A stretch of 64,000 nt of DNA from Amycolatopsis mongoliensis (lineage in GTDB: Bacteria > Actinomycetota > Actinomycetes > Mycobacteriales > Pseudonocardiaceae). The notes beneath the pieces were generated by a model. It made no database searches and was not told the origin of the DNA. It was given only the letters and a program-made list of their open reading frames with translations. Below are positions 8,362 through 17,420 of this stretch, in pieces. Each line of letters begins with the position of its first letter. The stretch's first letter is position 1. Made by a program: the position numbers and the translations under genes. The stretch is from contig NZ_CP127295.1 of NCBI RefSeq assembly GCF_030285665.1, positions 9,610,001 through 9,674,000 on the forward strand. The letters run 5' to 3'.

Positions 8362-8973
8362 TCAGCCGCCGGCGATGTCGCGGGCCAGCTGCTGCGCCTC
8401 GGGCAGCGTGAAGTTCCCGGTGATCTGCGTTTCCCCGCCGGTGATGGCGGACTGCACCGTCGGAGCCGTCAGGACCCGGCTCTTCAGCACCATCGCGACC
8501 TGCTTGCCGATGTTCTGCCCGGTCCACTCCGCCCACGTCTTCGCCCCGGCGGCCGTGAAGCTGATGCTGATGACCGACCTCCCGGTCCGCGGGTCGACGG
8601 CGGCGTCCACGCGGCCGACGTCGTCACCGCCGAGGAAGCCGGGGGCGAGGACGTACTTCGTGCCCTGCACGCGGTCGCAGCTGACCAGCGGCCGCGCCGG
8701 GTCGTCGTGGCCGTCCAGCGGATCCGGCTTCCCCTGGGCGCAGTCGAAAGCCTGCGCGGCGGCCTGCTGCGTGGCCGGGTCGGTGCTCTGCCGGTCGGTC
8801 GCCGAGCCGGTCGGCGGCCCCGGCGGCAGCTCGGCCAGGACCGGCCGGAAGCGCAGCTGGGTGCCGTCCTTGACGACGAAGCCGGTGGGCACGGCGTGGC
8901 CCGCCACCTCGGCCTGGCACCCGGTGGCGAGCACGGCGACGGCCGCGAGGAGGAGGATCCGCACGGCGCCCAT
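8362..8973 (-). CDS. Lipoprotein with SecD P1-head-like domain
   Basis: A 203-residue predicted lipoprotein. The hydrophobic signal ends in the lipobox LATGC with the lipidated cysteine at position 19. The C-terminal half (about 110-200) resembles the periplasmic P1 head subdomain of SecD/SecDF: VDPRTGRSVISISFTAAG, then the NIGKQVAMVLKSRVLTAPTV stretch and a final GNFTLPEAQQLARDI helix. It has no membrane segments beyond the signal, so it is not a SecD translocase subunit. Such stand-alone head-domain lipoproteins occur in actinomycetes with unknown function. The gene is close to the end of the convergent marR gene. Confidence 0.8.
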   Translation of the reverse strand: MGAVRILLLAAVAVLATGCQAEVAGHAVPTGFVVKDGTQLRFRPVLAELPPGPPTGSATDRQSTDPATQQAAAQAFDCAQGKPDPLDGHDDPARPLVSCDRVQGTKYVLAPGFLGGDDVGRVDAAVDPRTGRSVISISFTAAGAKTWAEWTGQNIGKQVAMVLKSRVLTAPTVQSAITGGETQITGNFTLPEAQQLARDIAGG

Positions 8974-8986
8974 TCTGACGTGCGAG

Positions 8987-10765
8987 CTATCCGGCCGCCA
9001 GGATCGCTTCGAGCCCGGACGCCTGGGTGCGCCAGTCCGTCACGTTCGGCGTGGTGCCGGTCCAGCGCTGGCCGATCCGGTTCAGCGCGTCGCGGTCGCC
9101 CGCCCACAGCGCGTCGGCCTGCTTCTGCGCGAACGCGCGGTAGGTGGCCGAACCCGTCGCCGTGGCCAGGTCGCCGAAGTAGCGCAGGAAGATGCCCTTG
9201 AACTGCTTCTGGTTGTCGTCGCAGGATCCCGAGCCGGTGTCGCAGGATTCGACGAGCACGCCGCCCGACGTGAGCCGCGTCGTCGCCGCGTCCGCCAAGC
9301 GTTTCGCCGCGTCCAAATAGGACGTCGTGCCGGTGGCGCGCCACAGCTCCAGCAGGCCGCCGATGCCGAGGCCCTGGTTGTACGTCCAGACGGTCTGGCC
9401 GTTGTTCGCGCACGACGCCGTCAGCCCGTCGTTCACCAGGCCCGAGGAGTTGATCAGCCCGCTGTTCAGGTACCAGTCGCCCGCCGTCCGGGCGCGCTGG
9501 CCCCACACGGTGTCGCCGGCGAGCCGGTTGTGCAGGGACGCGGTCAGCCGCAGGTACAACCCGGCCGTGACGGCGTTCTTGTACGTCCGCTCGCGGTTCC
9601 ACCACACCCCGCCGCCGCAGGTGCCGGTGTCCCAGAACCCGTGGACGTAGTTCGCGATCGTCGTCGCCTCGGAGAGGTAGCGCGCGTCGTGGGTGCGGTC
9701 GTAGACGGCGACCCACGCCAGGCCCCACCACGCGCTGTCGTCGATGGCTCGGCTGACGAAGTCGCCCTCGATCGCGTCGGAACTCCTAGCCCCGGCGGGG
9801 AAAGCGACGCGGTTGACGTCGAACGTGCGGGCCAGCGCGGCGTCGAAGCCGCCCGCGTCGGCCACCGCCGTCACCGCGACCGCCGAGTTCCACCAACTCG
9901 ACGGCCACCACGCGGTGTAGGAGTCGTAGGACCACATCAGCGCGTCGAGCGCACCGGCGGCGCGGGTCACCGCCGGGCGCGCCCAGGCCGTGCAGCTCCC
10001 TTGTGCGTGCGTGGCTTCGCGGCCGCACGCGCGCACCGCGCCGCCGTAGAGCCGGCCGCGCGGGTCCCGCGCCGCGAACGCCGTGGTGTGGGTGCCGGTG
10101 CCGCCCGCGGCGACGCTCGTGCGGCCCAGCGACGAGCCGTCCGGCCAGCTCGCCCCGGCGTCCCAGGAGCGGTCGAGCCAGATCTCGTCGCCGGCGCCGC
10201 CCGCTTCGATCCCCGCCCACGCCATGCCCCTGCCGTCGAAGTGGAGCCGGATCGTGCGGCCGAAGAGCGTGGTCGGTGCAACCGGCTGACTGTCCCCGGC
10301 GCCGGGTGCGCCGCGGTCGCACGCGGCGTCGCAGACGTCCGGGTAGATCCACGCGGTGCACGCGACGCCCTGCGCGTCCCCGCACGCCCGGACCAGCCCG
10401 CGGCGGTGGTGCTGCGGGTCGGTGAGGTTGTACATCAGCGTGCGCGTGCCGGTCCACGTGGCCGGGATGCTCGCCTTGCCCAGCAGGCCTTCCCAGCTCG
10501 CGCCGGCGTCCCACGAGCGGTCGAGCCAGACGGCGTCGCCGGCAACGCCGTTGTCGATGCTCGCCCACGCCATGCCGTCGGGGTCGGAGGCGTGCAGCCG
10601 CACCACCCGGCCGTTGATCACCTTGTCGGGCAAGGGAAAACTCTCCCGCGTGGCCCGCGAGGGGTCGAGGGTGTCGCACGACGTCACGCACACCGCCGTG
10701 GCCGCGGCGGCGGGGATCGGGGTCAGGGAACCGAGGACGAGCAGCAGCACGAGCAATGTCCGCAT
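8987..10765 (-). CDS. Secreted glycoside hydrolase family 76 (alpha-1,6-mannanase-like) with duplicated N-terminal domain
   Basis: About 592 residues. The start MRTLLVLLLVLGSLTPIPAA at 10765 has a GGAGAGGGA site at good spacing and opens with a Sec signal peptide; a further in-frame ATG lies two codons upstream. The mature N-terminus has two tandem repeats of about 110 residues, each with a MAWA-x-I core followed by WLDRSWDAGASW and a later Cys-x-x-W segment. The C-terminal part (about 270-590) is a GH76 alpha/alpha barrel, with the catalytic Asp pair in AIDDSAWWGLAW at about 342-343. GH76 enzymes hydrolyse alpha-1,6-mannan such as the fungal cell-wall mannan backbone. Confidence 0.87.
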   Translation of the reverse strand: MRTLLVLLLVLGSLTPIPAAAATAVCVTSCDTLDPSRATRESFPLPDKVINGRVVRLHASDPDGMAWASIDNGVAGDAVWLDRSWDAGASWEGLLGKASIPATWTGTRTLMYNLTDPQHHRRGLVRACGDAQGVACTAWIYPDVCDAACDRGAPGAGDSQPVAPTTLFGRTIRLHFDGRGMAWAGIEAGGAGDEIWLDRSWDAGASWPDGSSLGRTSVAAGGTGTHTTAFAARDPRGRLYGGAVRACGREATHAQGSCTAWARPAVTRAAGALDALMWSYDSYTAWWPSSWWNSAVAVTAVADAGGFDAALARTFDVNRVAFPAGARSSDAIEGDFVSRAIDDSAWWGLAWVAVYDRTHDARYLSEATTIANYVHGFWDTGTCGGGVWWNRERTYKNAVTAGLYLRLTASLHNRLAGDTVWGQRARTAGDWYLNSGLINSSGLVNDGLTASCANNGQTVWTYNQGLGIGGLLELWRATGTTSYLDAAKRLADAATTRLTSGGVLVESCDTGSGSCDDNQKQFKGIFLRYFGDLATATGSATYRAFAQKQADALWAGDRDALNRIGQRWTGTTPNVTDWRTQASGLEAILAAG

Positions 10766-10989
10766 CGACATCCCTCTCCACGCACCGGGGTTCACTCCAG
10801 GATAGGAAATCCCGCCGCGGTTCTGAAGGATTCCGCCCGGTTCTGGCTCGTTCCGGACAATGGTTGGCGCGGACGACGTCATGGCCCGGGCGCACCTGTG
10901 GAGCCACGTCGCCGAGCTGGCCGGGGTTCCGGCCTGAGCGCGGGAAAATGAGTTGGTCCGGCCGCGCCGCGCGGAGTTAGCTTGCCGCC

Positions 10990-12054
10990 GTGGCCGACAT
11001 CTACGGTAGCTGCGAGGAACGGTTCAGCGGAGTGGGCGACGTCCTGGCGGAGTCGCTGGACGCCGACGACGTCGGCGCCTCGGTCGCCGTGTTCGTGGAC
11101 GGCGAGCCGGTGGTCGACCTGTGGGGCGGGTACGTCGATCCGGCGCGCACCGTCGCGTGGGAACGCGACACCATCACCAACGTCTGGTCCACCACCAAGA
11201 CGATGACCGCGCTCTGCGCGCTGGTCCTGGCCGACCACGGCGACCTCGACCTGGACGCGCCGGTCGCCGCGTATTGGCCCGAGTTCGCGGCCGCGGGCAA
11301 GGAGTCGGTGCGGGTCCGGCACCTGCTCGGGCACACCGCGGGCCTGCCGGACTTCGACGGGCCGATCACGGTCGAAGATCTCCTCGACTGGCCGGCCGTG
11401 ACGGCGCGGCTGGCCGCGCAGGCGCCGGTGTGGGAGCCCGGTACCGCGGGCGGCTACCACTCGGTGACCTTCGGCTTCCTGGTCGGCGAAGTCGTCCGCC
11501 GCGTCACCGGGCGCAGCCTCGGCACGTTCTTCGCCGAAGAGGTGGCCGGCCCACTGGACGCGGACTTCCACATCGGGCTGGGCGCCGAGCACGATCACCG
11601 GGTCGCCCCGCTGCTCCCCGACCCCCAGGGCGACAAGCCGCCGGGTTTCCTGATCGGCGTGGCGGATTCGTACCCCGAGGCCTGGCGGCGCGCGGAACTG
11701 CCGGCCGTCAACGGGTACGGCAACGCCCGCTCGGTCGCCGCGGTGCAGTCGGTGCTGGCGTGTGGCGGAGCCGCCGGCGGCGTACGGCTGTTGTCGGCGG
11801 CCGGCAGCGAGCGGGTCTTCGAGGAGCAGTTCCACGGCGAAGACCGCGTCCTCGGCGCGCCGATGCGGTACGGCATGGGCTTCCGGCTGGAGAACCGCAC
11901 GTGTACGTGGGGCGGCTTCGGGGGATCGGTGGTCCTCGTCGACGCGGACCACCACCTGGCGGTGTCGTACGTGATGAACCAGATCCTCTGGGAAGACGGG
12001 TATTCCCGCGGCCTGGGCGTCGTGCTGGCGGCCTACGAAGCGCTCACGGGCTAG
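10990..12054 (+). CDS. Serine hydrolase, beta-lactamase/EstB family
   Basis: A 354-residue serine hydrolase with the class C beta-lactamase/DD-peptidase fold. The SxxK nucleophile motif is S67-T-T-K70 in NVWSTTKTM. The second catalytic element is Y-H-S in GGYHSVTFGF, as in EstB-type esterases rather than the YxN of true beta-lactamases. No signal peptide is visible, so it is likely a cytoplasmic esterase. GTG start. Its stop shares a CTAG with the convergent CPBP gene, giving a 4-bp overlap (12051-12054). Confidence 0.88.
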   Translation: MADIYGSCEERFSGVGDVLAESLDADDVGASVAVFVDGEPVVDLWGGYVDPARTVAWERDTITNVWSTTKTMTALCALVLADHGDLDLDAPVAAYWPEFAAAGKESVRVRHLLGHTAGLPDFDGPITVEDLLDWPAVTARLAAQAPVWEPGTAGGYHSVTFGFLVGEVVRRVTGRSLGTFFAEEVAGPLDADFHIGLGAEHDHRVAPLLPDPQGDKPPGFLIGVADSYPEAWRRAELPAVNGYGNARSVAAVQSVLACGGAAGGVRLLSAAGSERVFEEQFHGEDRVLGAPMRYGMGFRLENRTCTWGGFGGSVVLVDADHHLAVSYVMNQILWEDGYSRGLGVVLAAYEALTG

Positions 12055-12635
12055 TCGTCGCACTCCGGCGGGAACAGGCGCGGCAGGAAGCCCAGCATCA
12101 GCGCCGACCACACGACGTGCGTCAGCAGCGGCGCCTGCACCCCACCCGACCGGCCGCGCTGCAGGGCGAAGAGCGTGCCCATCACGGCCGAGGCCGGTAC
12201 CAGCGCGGGGTTCCGCGTCGCCGTCGTCGAAAGGACGTACATCGCCGTCGAACCGCGGGGGCCGAACGCGTCGTACAGCGCGCCGCGGAAGAAGACCTCC
12301 TCCGCCGCACCCGTGACGAGCGCCGTCGCCACCACCGACGGGGTCGGGCCGTGGTGGGCGTGGGAAAGCACCCCCGCGATCGCGCGCCGCAGCGGCGGGA
12401 TGCGGCGGGCCACCAGCGCACCGCCGTAGAACACGCCGAACGCGCCCGCCCCCGCCAGGACCGGCTGCACGACGTCGCGGCGGCCCCGGGGCACCGGGCC
12501 GGCACCGGCGAACCAGGTCGCCGCGACCGCCGCCGTGAGGACGTGGAACCGGCGCGAACCCGGCCGGCTGGCCAGGGACGCGCCGAGCAACGCGGACCCG
12601 GCGGCCGTCACCCCGGCGAGCAACGCCTTCTTCAC
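12051..12635 (-). CDS. CPBP family intramembrane glutamic endopeptidase
   Basis: About 194 residues with several hydrophobic helices. The CPBP (Abi) signature is EEVFFRGALYDAFG in the middle, followed by the conserved His-containing helix LTHVVWSALML near the C-terminus. The family comprises membrane proteases related to Rce1. The GTG start at 12635 overlaps the TGA of the upstream NAD(P)-binding gene (GTGA), so the two are coupled. The substrate is unknown. Confidence 0.85.
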   Translation of the reverse strand: MKKALLAGVTAAGSALLGASLASRPGSRRFHVLTAAVAATWFAGAGPVPRGRRDVVQPVLAGAGAFGVFYGGALVARRIPPLRRAIAGVLSHAHHGPTPSVVATALVTGAAEEVFFRGALYDAFGPRGSTAMYVLSTTATRNPALVPASAVMGTLFALQRGRSGGVQAPLLTHVVWSALMLGFLPRLFPPECDD

Positions 12636-13528
12636 GCCGGCCGCCTGCTCTTCGCCCGCTCGCCCAGGGCCTGCAGCACGGCTTCGTCGTAGTCCATCGG
12701 CTCGAACTCGACGATCCGGCGGATCGCGTCGTCGCGGACGACGACCTCGTTCGTCATCGAGTCGATCAGCGCCCGCCCGGTCGTCACGTCGATGTCGGTG
12801 ACCAGCGAGAGCCAGTACGACGAGAGCCGGGGCGAGAGCAGCGGCACCGGCACGATCACCAGCGGCCGCCCCTCGATCGCGGCGACCCGCTGCAGCATGT
12901 CGCGGTAGGCCAGCACCTCGGGACCGCCGATGTCGAACGTGCGGCCCGCCGCCTCCGGGTGTTCGAGCACGCCGACCAGGTAGCGGACGACGTCGGCGAT
13001 CGCGATCGGCTGGGTGCGCGTGCCGACCCAGCGCGGCGTGATCATCGCCGGCAGGTGCTCCACCAGCTGGCGGGTCAGCTCCCACGACGTCCCGCCGTGC
13101 CCGACGACGATCCCGGCTCGCAGCACGGTGACCGGCACGCCGGTCTCCCCCAGCAGCCGCTCGACCTCGCGCCGGCTGGCCAGGTGCGCCGAGAGCGTGT
13201 CGTCGTCGTCCCCGAGGCCGCCGAGGTAGACGATCCGGCCCACGCCCGCGTCGGCCGCCGCCCGGGCGAACGCGCGGGCGGCCTCGGCGTCGCGGCGCTT
13301 GAAGTCCGCGCTGTCGAGTGAATGCACGAGGTAGTAGGCGGCTTCGGCGCCCTTGAGCGCGTCCCGCAGGGAACCGACGTCGGCGACGTCGCCGCGCACG
13401 GCCGTCCCGGCGCCGTCGTACTTCGCGGGGTGGCGGGTCATCGCGAGGACGTCGTGCCCGGCTTCTTCCAGCGCCGGGCACAACCGTCTGCCGACGAACC
13501 CCGAAGCCCCGGCCACCAGCACTCTCAT
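12632..13528 (-). CDS. NAD(P)H-binding protein (atypical SDR, YbjT-like)
   Basis: A 298-residue atypical short-chain dehydrogenase. The N-terminus MRVLVAGASGFVGRRLCPAL is the Rossmann dinucleotide loop, and RGDVADVGSL follows the second strand. The later TRTQPIAIADVVRYLVGVL stretch and the FDIGGPEVLAYRDM region match the NmrA/YbjT (complex I 39-kDa-like) group. The classical YxxxK is absent, as usual for that group. It is co-transcribed with the downstream CPBP protease through a GTGA overlap. The role is unknown. Confidence 0.87.
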   Translation of the reverse strand: MRVLVAGASGFVGRRLCPALEEAGHDVLAMTRHPAKYDGAGTAVRGDVADVGSLRDALKGAEAAYYLVHSLDSADFKRRDAEAARAFARAAADAGVGRIVYLGGLGDDDDTLSAHLASRREVERLLGETGVPVTVLRAGIVVGHGGTSWELTRQLVEHLPAMITPRWVGTRTQPIAIADVVRYLVGVLEHPEAAGRTFDIGGPEVLAYRDMLQRVAAIEGRPLVIVPVPLLSPRLSSYWLSLVTDIDVTTGRALIDSMTNEVVVRDDAIRRIVEFEPMDYDEAVLQALGERAKSRRPA

Positions 13529-13538
13529 GGTCGCGACG

Positions 13539-14471
13539 TTAGCCGGGGCCCCGCCGGTCCGCAGAACGTCCGATGGCGGCGAAGCAGACCGCGGCGACGA
13601 CCCCCGCGCAGCCGACGAGCTGCAGCGCGCTCGGCGTCTCCCCGAGCAGGCCGATCCCCAGCAGCACCGCGCCGACCGGCTGCAGCAGCATCATCGTCGC
13701 GCCGGTGGTGGCCGACATCCGGGGCAGGGCGGCGGAGATGAGGATCCAGCCCATCAGCTGACCCACCACGGCGAGCGCGACCAGCCAGCCGAACGTCTCG
13801 AGGCTCGGCGTCAGGTCGAGCGTGCCGGTCGGGACGCCCAGCACGACGGCGACGACGCCGGCGGAGACCGTGGCCAGCGCCAGGGACTGCGCCTGCGCGC
13901 CCGTGCCACCGCTGAGCCGGATCAGGAAGAGGTAGCCGGCGTACCCCGCGCCGGCCAGCATCGCGAACACGGCGCCGGTGACCGGGTCCGGGCCGAACGA
14001 GCCGGTGCCGGCGAACCCGCCGGCCAGCACGACGCCGCCCAGCAGCACGGGCGCGGCGAGGACGAACTGCTTCGCCGGTCGCTCCCGCAGGAACGCGAAC
14101 GCCAGCAGCGGCACGATGACCACCTGGACGGCGAGCAGCACGGTCGCGATGCCGGCGCCGATCCGCGGGATCGCCTCACCCCACAGCACGAAGTCCAGGC
14201 CGAGCCCGGTGCCGGCCAGCAGCGGGAGGAGCACGCGGCGGCGGGGCGCCGGGCCCGCCTTCCGCCGTTCCCGCGCGGCGAGCGCGAGCAGCACCGGCAG
14301 GGCGAGCAGGCAGCGCCAGAACGCGCTCGTGCTGCCGCCGGCGTGCGAGACCTTGATGAAGACCGACGACAGGGAGATGCAGAAGCTGCCGAGCGCGGCG
14401 AGCAGACGCGGGTCGAAGCGCTCGGTGAACGGCGTGGTGGTGGTCGCGGGGCGCGGCGCGGTCGTGGTCAC
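13539..14471 (-). CDS. EamA/DMT family transporter
   Basis: About 310 residues, starting at GTG 14471. Ten hydrophobic helices are readable as two repeats of five (EamA domains), for example LLAALGSFCISLSSVFIKVS at the start and ALPRMSATTGATMMLLQPVG in the second repeat. Members export amino acids or other metabolites through the inner membrane. The gene is divergent from a LysR-type regulator 74 bp away, a common exporter-regulator arrangement. Confidence 0.9.
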   Translation of the reverse strand: MTTTAPRPATTTTPFTERFDPRLLAALGSFCISLSSVFIKVSHAGGSTSAFWRCLLALPVLLALAARERRKAGPAPRRRVLLPLLAGTGLGLDFVLWGEAIPRIGAGIATVLLAVQVVIVPLLAFAFLRERPAKQFVLAAPVLLGGVVLAGGFAGTGSFGPDPVTGAVFAMLAGAGYAGYLFLIRLSGGTGAQAQSLALATVSAGVVAVVLGVPTGTLDLTPSLETFGWLVALAVVGQLMGWILISAALPRMSATTGATMMLLQPVGAVLLGIGLLGETPSALQLVGCAGVVAAVCFAAIGRSADRRGPG

Positions 14472-14528
14472 GGCTCCAGCCTGCGGGCGGCGACTGCCAA
14501 GGACAAGCGAATGTTTCTGCGCGGAATT

Positions 14529-14545
14529 CGGTAGCATCTCTACCG
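14529..14545. promoter_or_regulatory. Inverted repeat at the lysR start, candidate LysR autoregulatory site
   Basis: CGGTAG and CTACCG form perfect 6-bp arms around CATCT, and the last base is the G of the GTG start at 14545. The divergent exporter gene starts at 14471. LysR-type proteins typically bind such interrupted palindromes and repress their own gene. Confidence 0.45.
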
Positions 14546-15468
14546 TGTTCGGAATCGAGCGGATGCGCGCCCTGCACGCCGTCGCCACGCAGGGTTCGGT
14601 CGCCGCGGCGGCCGCATCCCTGCACGTCACGCCGTCGGGGGTGTCGCAGCAGCTGGCTAAGCTGGAACGGGAAGCCGGGCAGCGGCTGCTGGAGCCGCGC
14701 GGCCGGGGCATCCGGCTGACGAAGGCGGGCCAGGTGCTGGCCGGGCACGCCGAGCGGATCCTGGCACAGGTCGCCGAGGCGAAGGCGGACCTGGAGCTGC
14801 TGCGCGAGGACGTCATCGGGCCGCTGCGCGTCGGCGCGATCCCGACGACGGTGCACGCGCTGCTGCCGCCCGCGCTGGCCACGCTCGCCGCGCAGCACCC
14901 GCGGCTGGCGGTGACGCTGCACGAGGGTGAGGCGGAGCAGACGATGCCCCGCGTGCTGGCCGGCGACCTCGACGTCGCGGTGCTGGAGAGCTGGGAGGAC
15001 CGGCCGACGGTGCTCCCGCCCGCGACGACGCGGATCGCGTTGTTCTCCGACGTCGCCGACCTCGCGCTGCCCGCCGGGCACCGCCTCGCGCACCGCAAGA
15101 CGGTCGATCTGTCCGAAGTGGACGACCTGCCGTGGATCGGCTGGAGCCTGGGGTCCGGCTGCTACGAGTGGCTGGTGCAGGTGCTGCGCAAGCAACGGCT
15201 GGAGCCGCGGATCAGCTGCACGGTCGGCGGCTACCCGACGCAGCTGGCGCTGGTGGCGGGCAACGTCGGCGCGGCCCTGGTGCCGCGGCTGGCCCGGGAG
15301 CCGCAGCCCGAGGGCGTCCGCATCCTGGCCACGCGCCCGGCGCTGACCCGGACCATCTACGCGATCTGCCGGGCGGGCGAGGAGGACCACGGCGCGGTGC
15401 GTGCGTGCCTGGACACGCTCAGAGCCGCTTCCGCGCGCTTCGAGAGCGTGGGGCGGCCGGTCGGCTGA
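14545..15468 (+). CDS. LysR family regulator (ArgP-like), likely regulator of the divergent exporter
   Basis: About 307 residues from the GTG at 14545 (MFGIERMRALHAVATQGSVA). The N-terminal wHTH carries AAAASLHVTPSGVSQQLAKL, and the LysR effector domain runs from about residue 90 to 295. It is divergent from an EamA exporter. The palindrome at the start codon leaves little or no leader. By arrangement it probably controls the exporter and itself. The effector is unknown. Confidence 0.9.
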   Translation: MFGIERMRALHAVATQGSVAAAAASLHVTPSGVSQQLAKLEREAGQRLLEPRGRGIRLTKAGQVLAGHAERILAQVAEAKADLELLREDVIGPLRVGAIPTTVHALLPPALATLAAQHPRLAVTLHEGEAEQTMPRVLAGDLDVAVLESWEDRPTVLPPATTRIALFSDVADLALPAGHRLAHRKTVDLSEVDDLPWIGWSLGSGCYEWLVQVLRKQRLEPRISCTVGGYPTQLALVAGNVGAALVPRLAREPQPEGVRILATRPALTRTIYAICRAGEEDHGAVRACLDTLRAASARFESVGRPVG

Positions 15469-15503
15469 GGCGTCAGCGGATCAGGTCCCGGGCGCCGAGC
15501 AGT

Positions 15504-16391
15504 CTACTGTGGACCGAGCCGCTCGATCATCTCGGTCACCAGCCTTCCCGGCTGCCGGTGGTGCACCAGGAAGACGTCCCGCGCCGGCCGGGCGTCGGCG
15601 ACGTCGCGGACCTCGATCCGGGCCGGCCCCACCCGCTCGAGCACGCTCTCCGGCACGAACGCGACCCCCAGCCCGGCCTCGACCAGCGCCAGGATCACCT
15701 GGTAGTCCCGGGTTTCGTAGGCCACGGTGAGGGTGACCCCGGCGGCGCCGGCGAGCTGGTCGAGGCAGCTGCGGTTGGGCACGCCCGGGCTGCCGGAGAT
15801 CCAGTCCTCCCCCGCCAGGGCCCGCAGCGTGAGCCGGCGGACGCGAGCTTTCGGATGTCCCTCGGGCAGGATCAGCCGGAACCGCTCCGAACGCAGCAGC
15901 GACCGCGTCAGCCCGCTGGGGTCGGGCAGCGGCGCACCGGGATAGCGGTGGGTGATCAGCAGGTCGAGGTCGCGCGAGCTGACCAGCCCGTACCCGTCGG
16001 GCGGTTCGAGGTCCAGCAGCCGCAGCGCGACCGCCGGGTGGTCGCGGCGGAACCCGGCGAGCGCGGCGGGCACGAGCGTCATGCCGGCGCTGGCGAACGT
16101 GCCGACGGTGAGCTGCGCCGGTTCCTCGCCGAGCAGGGCACGGACGGTCCGCTCGGCCGTGCGCAGCTCCCCGACGACGGTCTCCGCGTGGCTCAGCAGC
16201 GCCGCCCCGGCCGGGGTGAGGGTGACCCCGCGCGGGTTTCGGTGCAGCAGCGGCGCGCCGACGTCGCGTTCGAGCTTGGCCAGCTGTTGCGAGACGGCGG
16301 ACGGCGTGAAGGACAGCGCCTGGGCCGCTCCGGCGATCGACCCGGCGTGCGCGACCTCGGCGAACAGGGCCAGGCGGTGGGCGTCGAGCAT
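15504..16391 (-). CDS. LysR family transcriptional regulator
   Basis: A 295-residue LysR-type regulator. The wHTH (about 1-65) includes GAAQALSFTPSAVSQQLAKL, and the effector-binding domain follows from about residue 90. It is divergent from the threonine dehydratase-like gene, with a perfect 9-bp inverted repeat between them. It is therefore the likely regulator of that enzyme. It is convergent with the other LysR gene (stop 15468) and is clearly a different subfamily from it. Confidence 0.9.
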   Translation of the reverse strand: MLDAHRLALFAEVAHAGSIAGAAQALSFTPSAVSQQLAKLERDVGAPLLHRNPRGVTLTPAGAALLSHAETVVGELRTAERTVRALLGEEPAQLTVGTFASAGMTLVPAALAGFRRDHPAVALRLLDLEPPDGYGLVSSRDLDLLITHRYPGAPLPDPSGLTRSLLRSERFRLILPEGHPKARVRRLTLRALAGEDWISGSPGVPNRSCLDQLAGAAGVTLTVAYETRDYQVILALVEAGLGVAFVPESVLERVGPARIEVRDVADARPARDVFLVHHRQPGRLVTEMIERLGPQ

Positions 16392-16402
16392 GGGAGCCTC
16401 CA

Positions 16403-16452
16403 GCCGTAAGCGTTGCTAAGGTCAGCGTAGAAGACCTCGCTGGTGCTTACGG
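16403..16452. promoter_or_regulatory. Perfect 9-bp inverted repeat, candidate LysR operator
   Basis: GCCGTAAGC (16403-16411) and GCTTACGGC (16444-16452) are perfect inverted copies 32 bp apart. They sit between the divergent LysR gene (start 16391) and the dehydratase gene (start 16476). The spacing, about four helical turns centre to centre, suits a LysR tetramer binding both arms. Confidence 0.5.
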
Positions 16453-16475
16453 CGGTCCGCGCGCATGCTGGGGCG

Positions 16476-17420
16476 ATGATCAGCACTTCGGATGTCGAGC
16501 AGGCGGCCACGCGGATCGGGGGCCGGGTCCGCCGGACACCGGTGTTCACCGACGACGGCGTGTGGTTCAAGCTCGAGCAGCTGCAGCACACCGGGTCGTT
16601 CAAGGCCCGTGGCGCGTTCAACCGGATCATCGCCGCGGGTGAGCTCTCGGCGGCCGGAGTGGTGACCGCCTCGGGCGGCAACGCCGGGCTCGCCGTCGCC
16701 TACGCCGCGCGGGAGTTCGGCGTGGCCGCGCGGGTCTACGTCCCGGTGAACGCGCCCGCGGTCAAGGTCGCGAAGCTGCGGGAGCTGGGCGCGGCCGCCG
16801 AGCTGGTCGGCGAGAAGTACGCGGACGCCTACGACGCGGCGGTGAAGGACGCGGCGGACCGCGGCGCGCTCTTCTGCCACGCCTACGACCAGCCGGAGAT
16901 CTGCGCCGGCCAGGGCACGGCCGGCCTCGAGCTGCTGGAGCAGACCGGCGGCCTCGACACGATCCTGGTCGCGGTCGGCGGCGGCGGGCTGCTGGCCGGC
17001 ATCGCGGCCGCGGTCGAGGGCCGCGCGCGGGTGGTCGGCGTCGAGCCGCGCACGGCGCCGACGCTGAACGCGGCCCTGGCCGCGGGCGAACCGGTCCCGG
17101 TCGAGGTGTCCGGCGTCGCCGCGGATTCCCTGGGCGCATCGCGACTCGGCGACATCGCGTTCGCGGTCGCGACCCGGACGGGCGCCGGATCGGTGCTGGT
17201 GGACGACGCGGCGATCGTCGAGGCCCGGGCGGCGCTGTGGGACCGCTACCGCCTGGCGCTCGAGCCCGGCGGAGCGACGGCGTTCGCGGCGCTGCTCTCC
17301 GGCGCCTACCGCCCGGCGCCGGGAGAACGCGTCGCGGTCCTGCTGTGCGGCGCGAACACCGACCCGGCGACGCTCACTTCCCCGACAGCCGCGCCACCAG
17401 CGGCGCGAACTCCTCGATGA
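16476..17420 (+). CDS. Threonine/serine dehydratase-like PLP enzyme
   Basis: A 314-residue fold-type II PLP enzyme. The Schiff-base lysine is K43 in TGSFKARGAFN. The substrate loop is TASGGNAGLAVAYAA, and the phosphate-binding loop is VGGGGLLAG. It lacks the C-terminal ACT domain of biosynthetic IlvA, so it belongs to the catabolic threonine dehydratase/serine racemase group. The ATG at 16476 is chosen over an upstream in-frame start because it begins the family N-terminus. The C-terminus runs past the usual CGANTDPATL end by about 15 low-complexity residues and overlaps the convergent LLM gene by 47 bp. Confidence 0.88.
   Translation: MISTSDVEQAATRIGGRVRRTPVFTDDGVWFKLEQLQHTGSFKARGAFNRIIAAGELSAAGVVTASGGNAGLAVAYAAREFGVAARVYVPVNAPAVKVAKLRELGAAAELVGEKYADAYDAAVKDAADRGALFCHAYDQPEICAGQGTAGLELLEQTGGLDTILVAVGGGGLLAGIAAAVEGRARVVGVEPRTAPTLNAALAAGEPVPVEVSGVAADSLGASRLGDIAFAVATRTGAGSVLVDDAAIVEARAALWDRYRLALEPGGATAFAALLSGAYRPAPGERVAVLLCGANTDPATLTSPTAAPPAARTPR

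Noticed and set aside
17374..17420. Frameshift or misassembly at the overlapping 3' ends of the dehydratase and LLM genes
   Set aside because: Both proteins end with complete domains; the overlap is explained by a short low-complexity C-terminal extension of the dehydratase.
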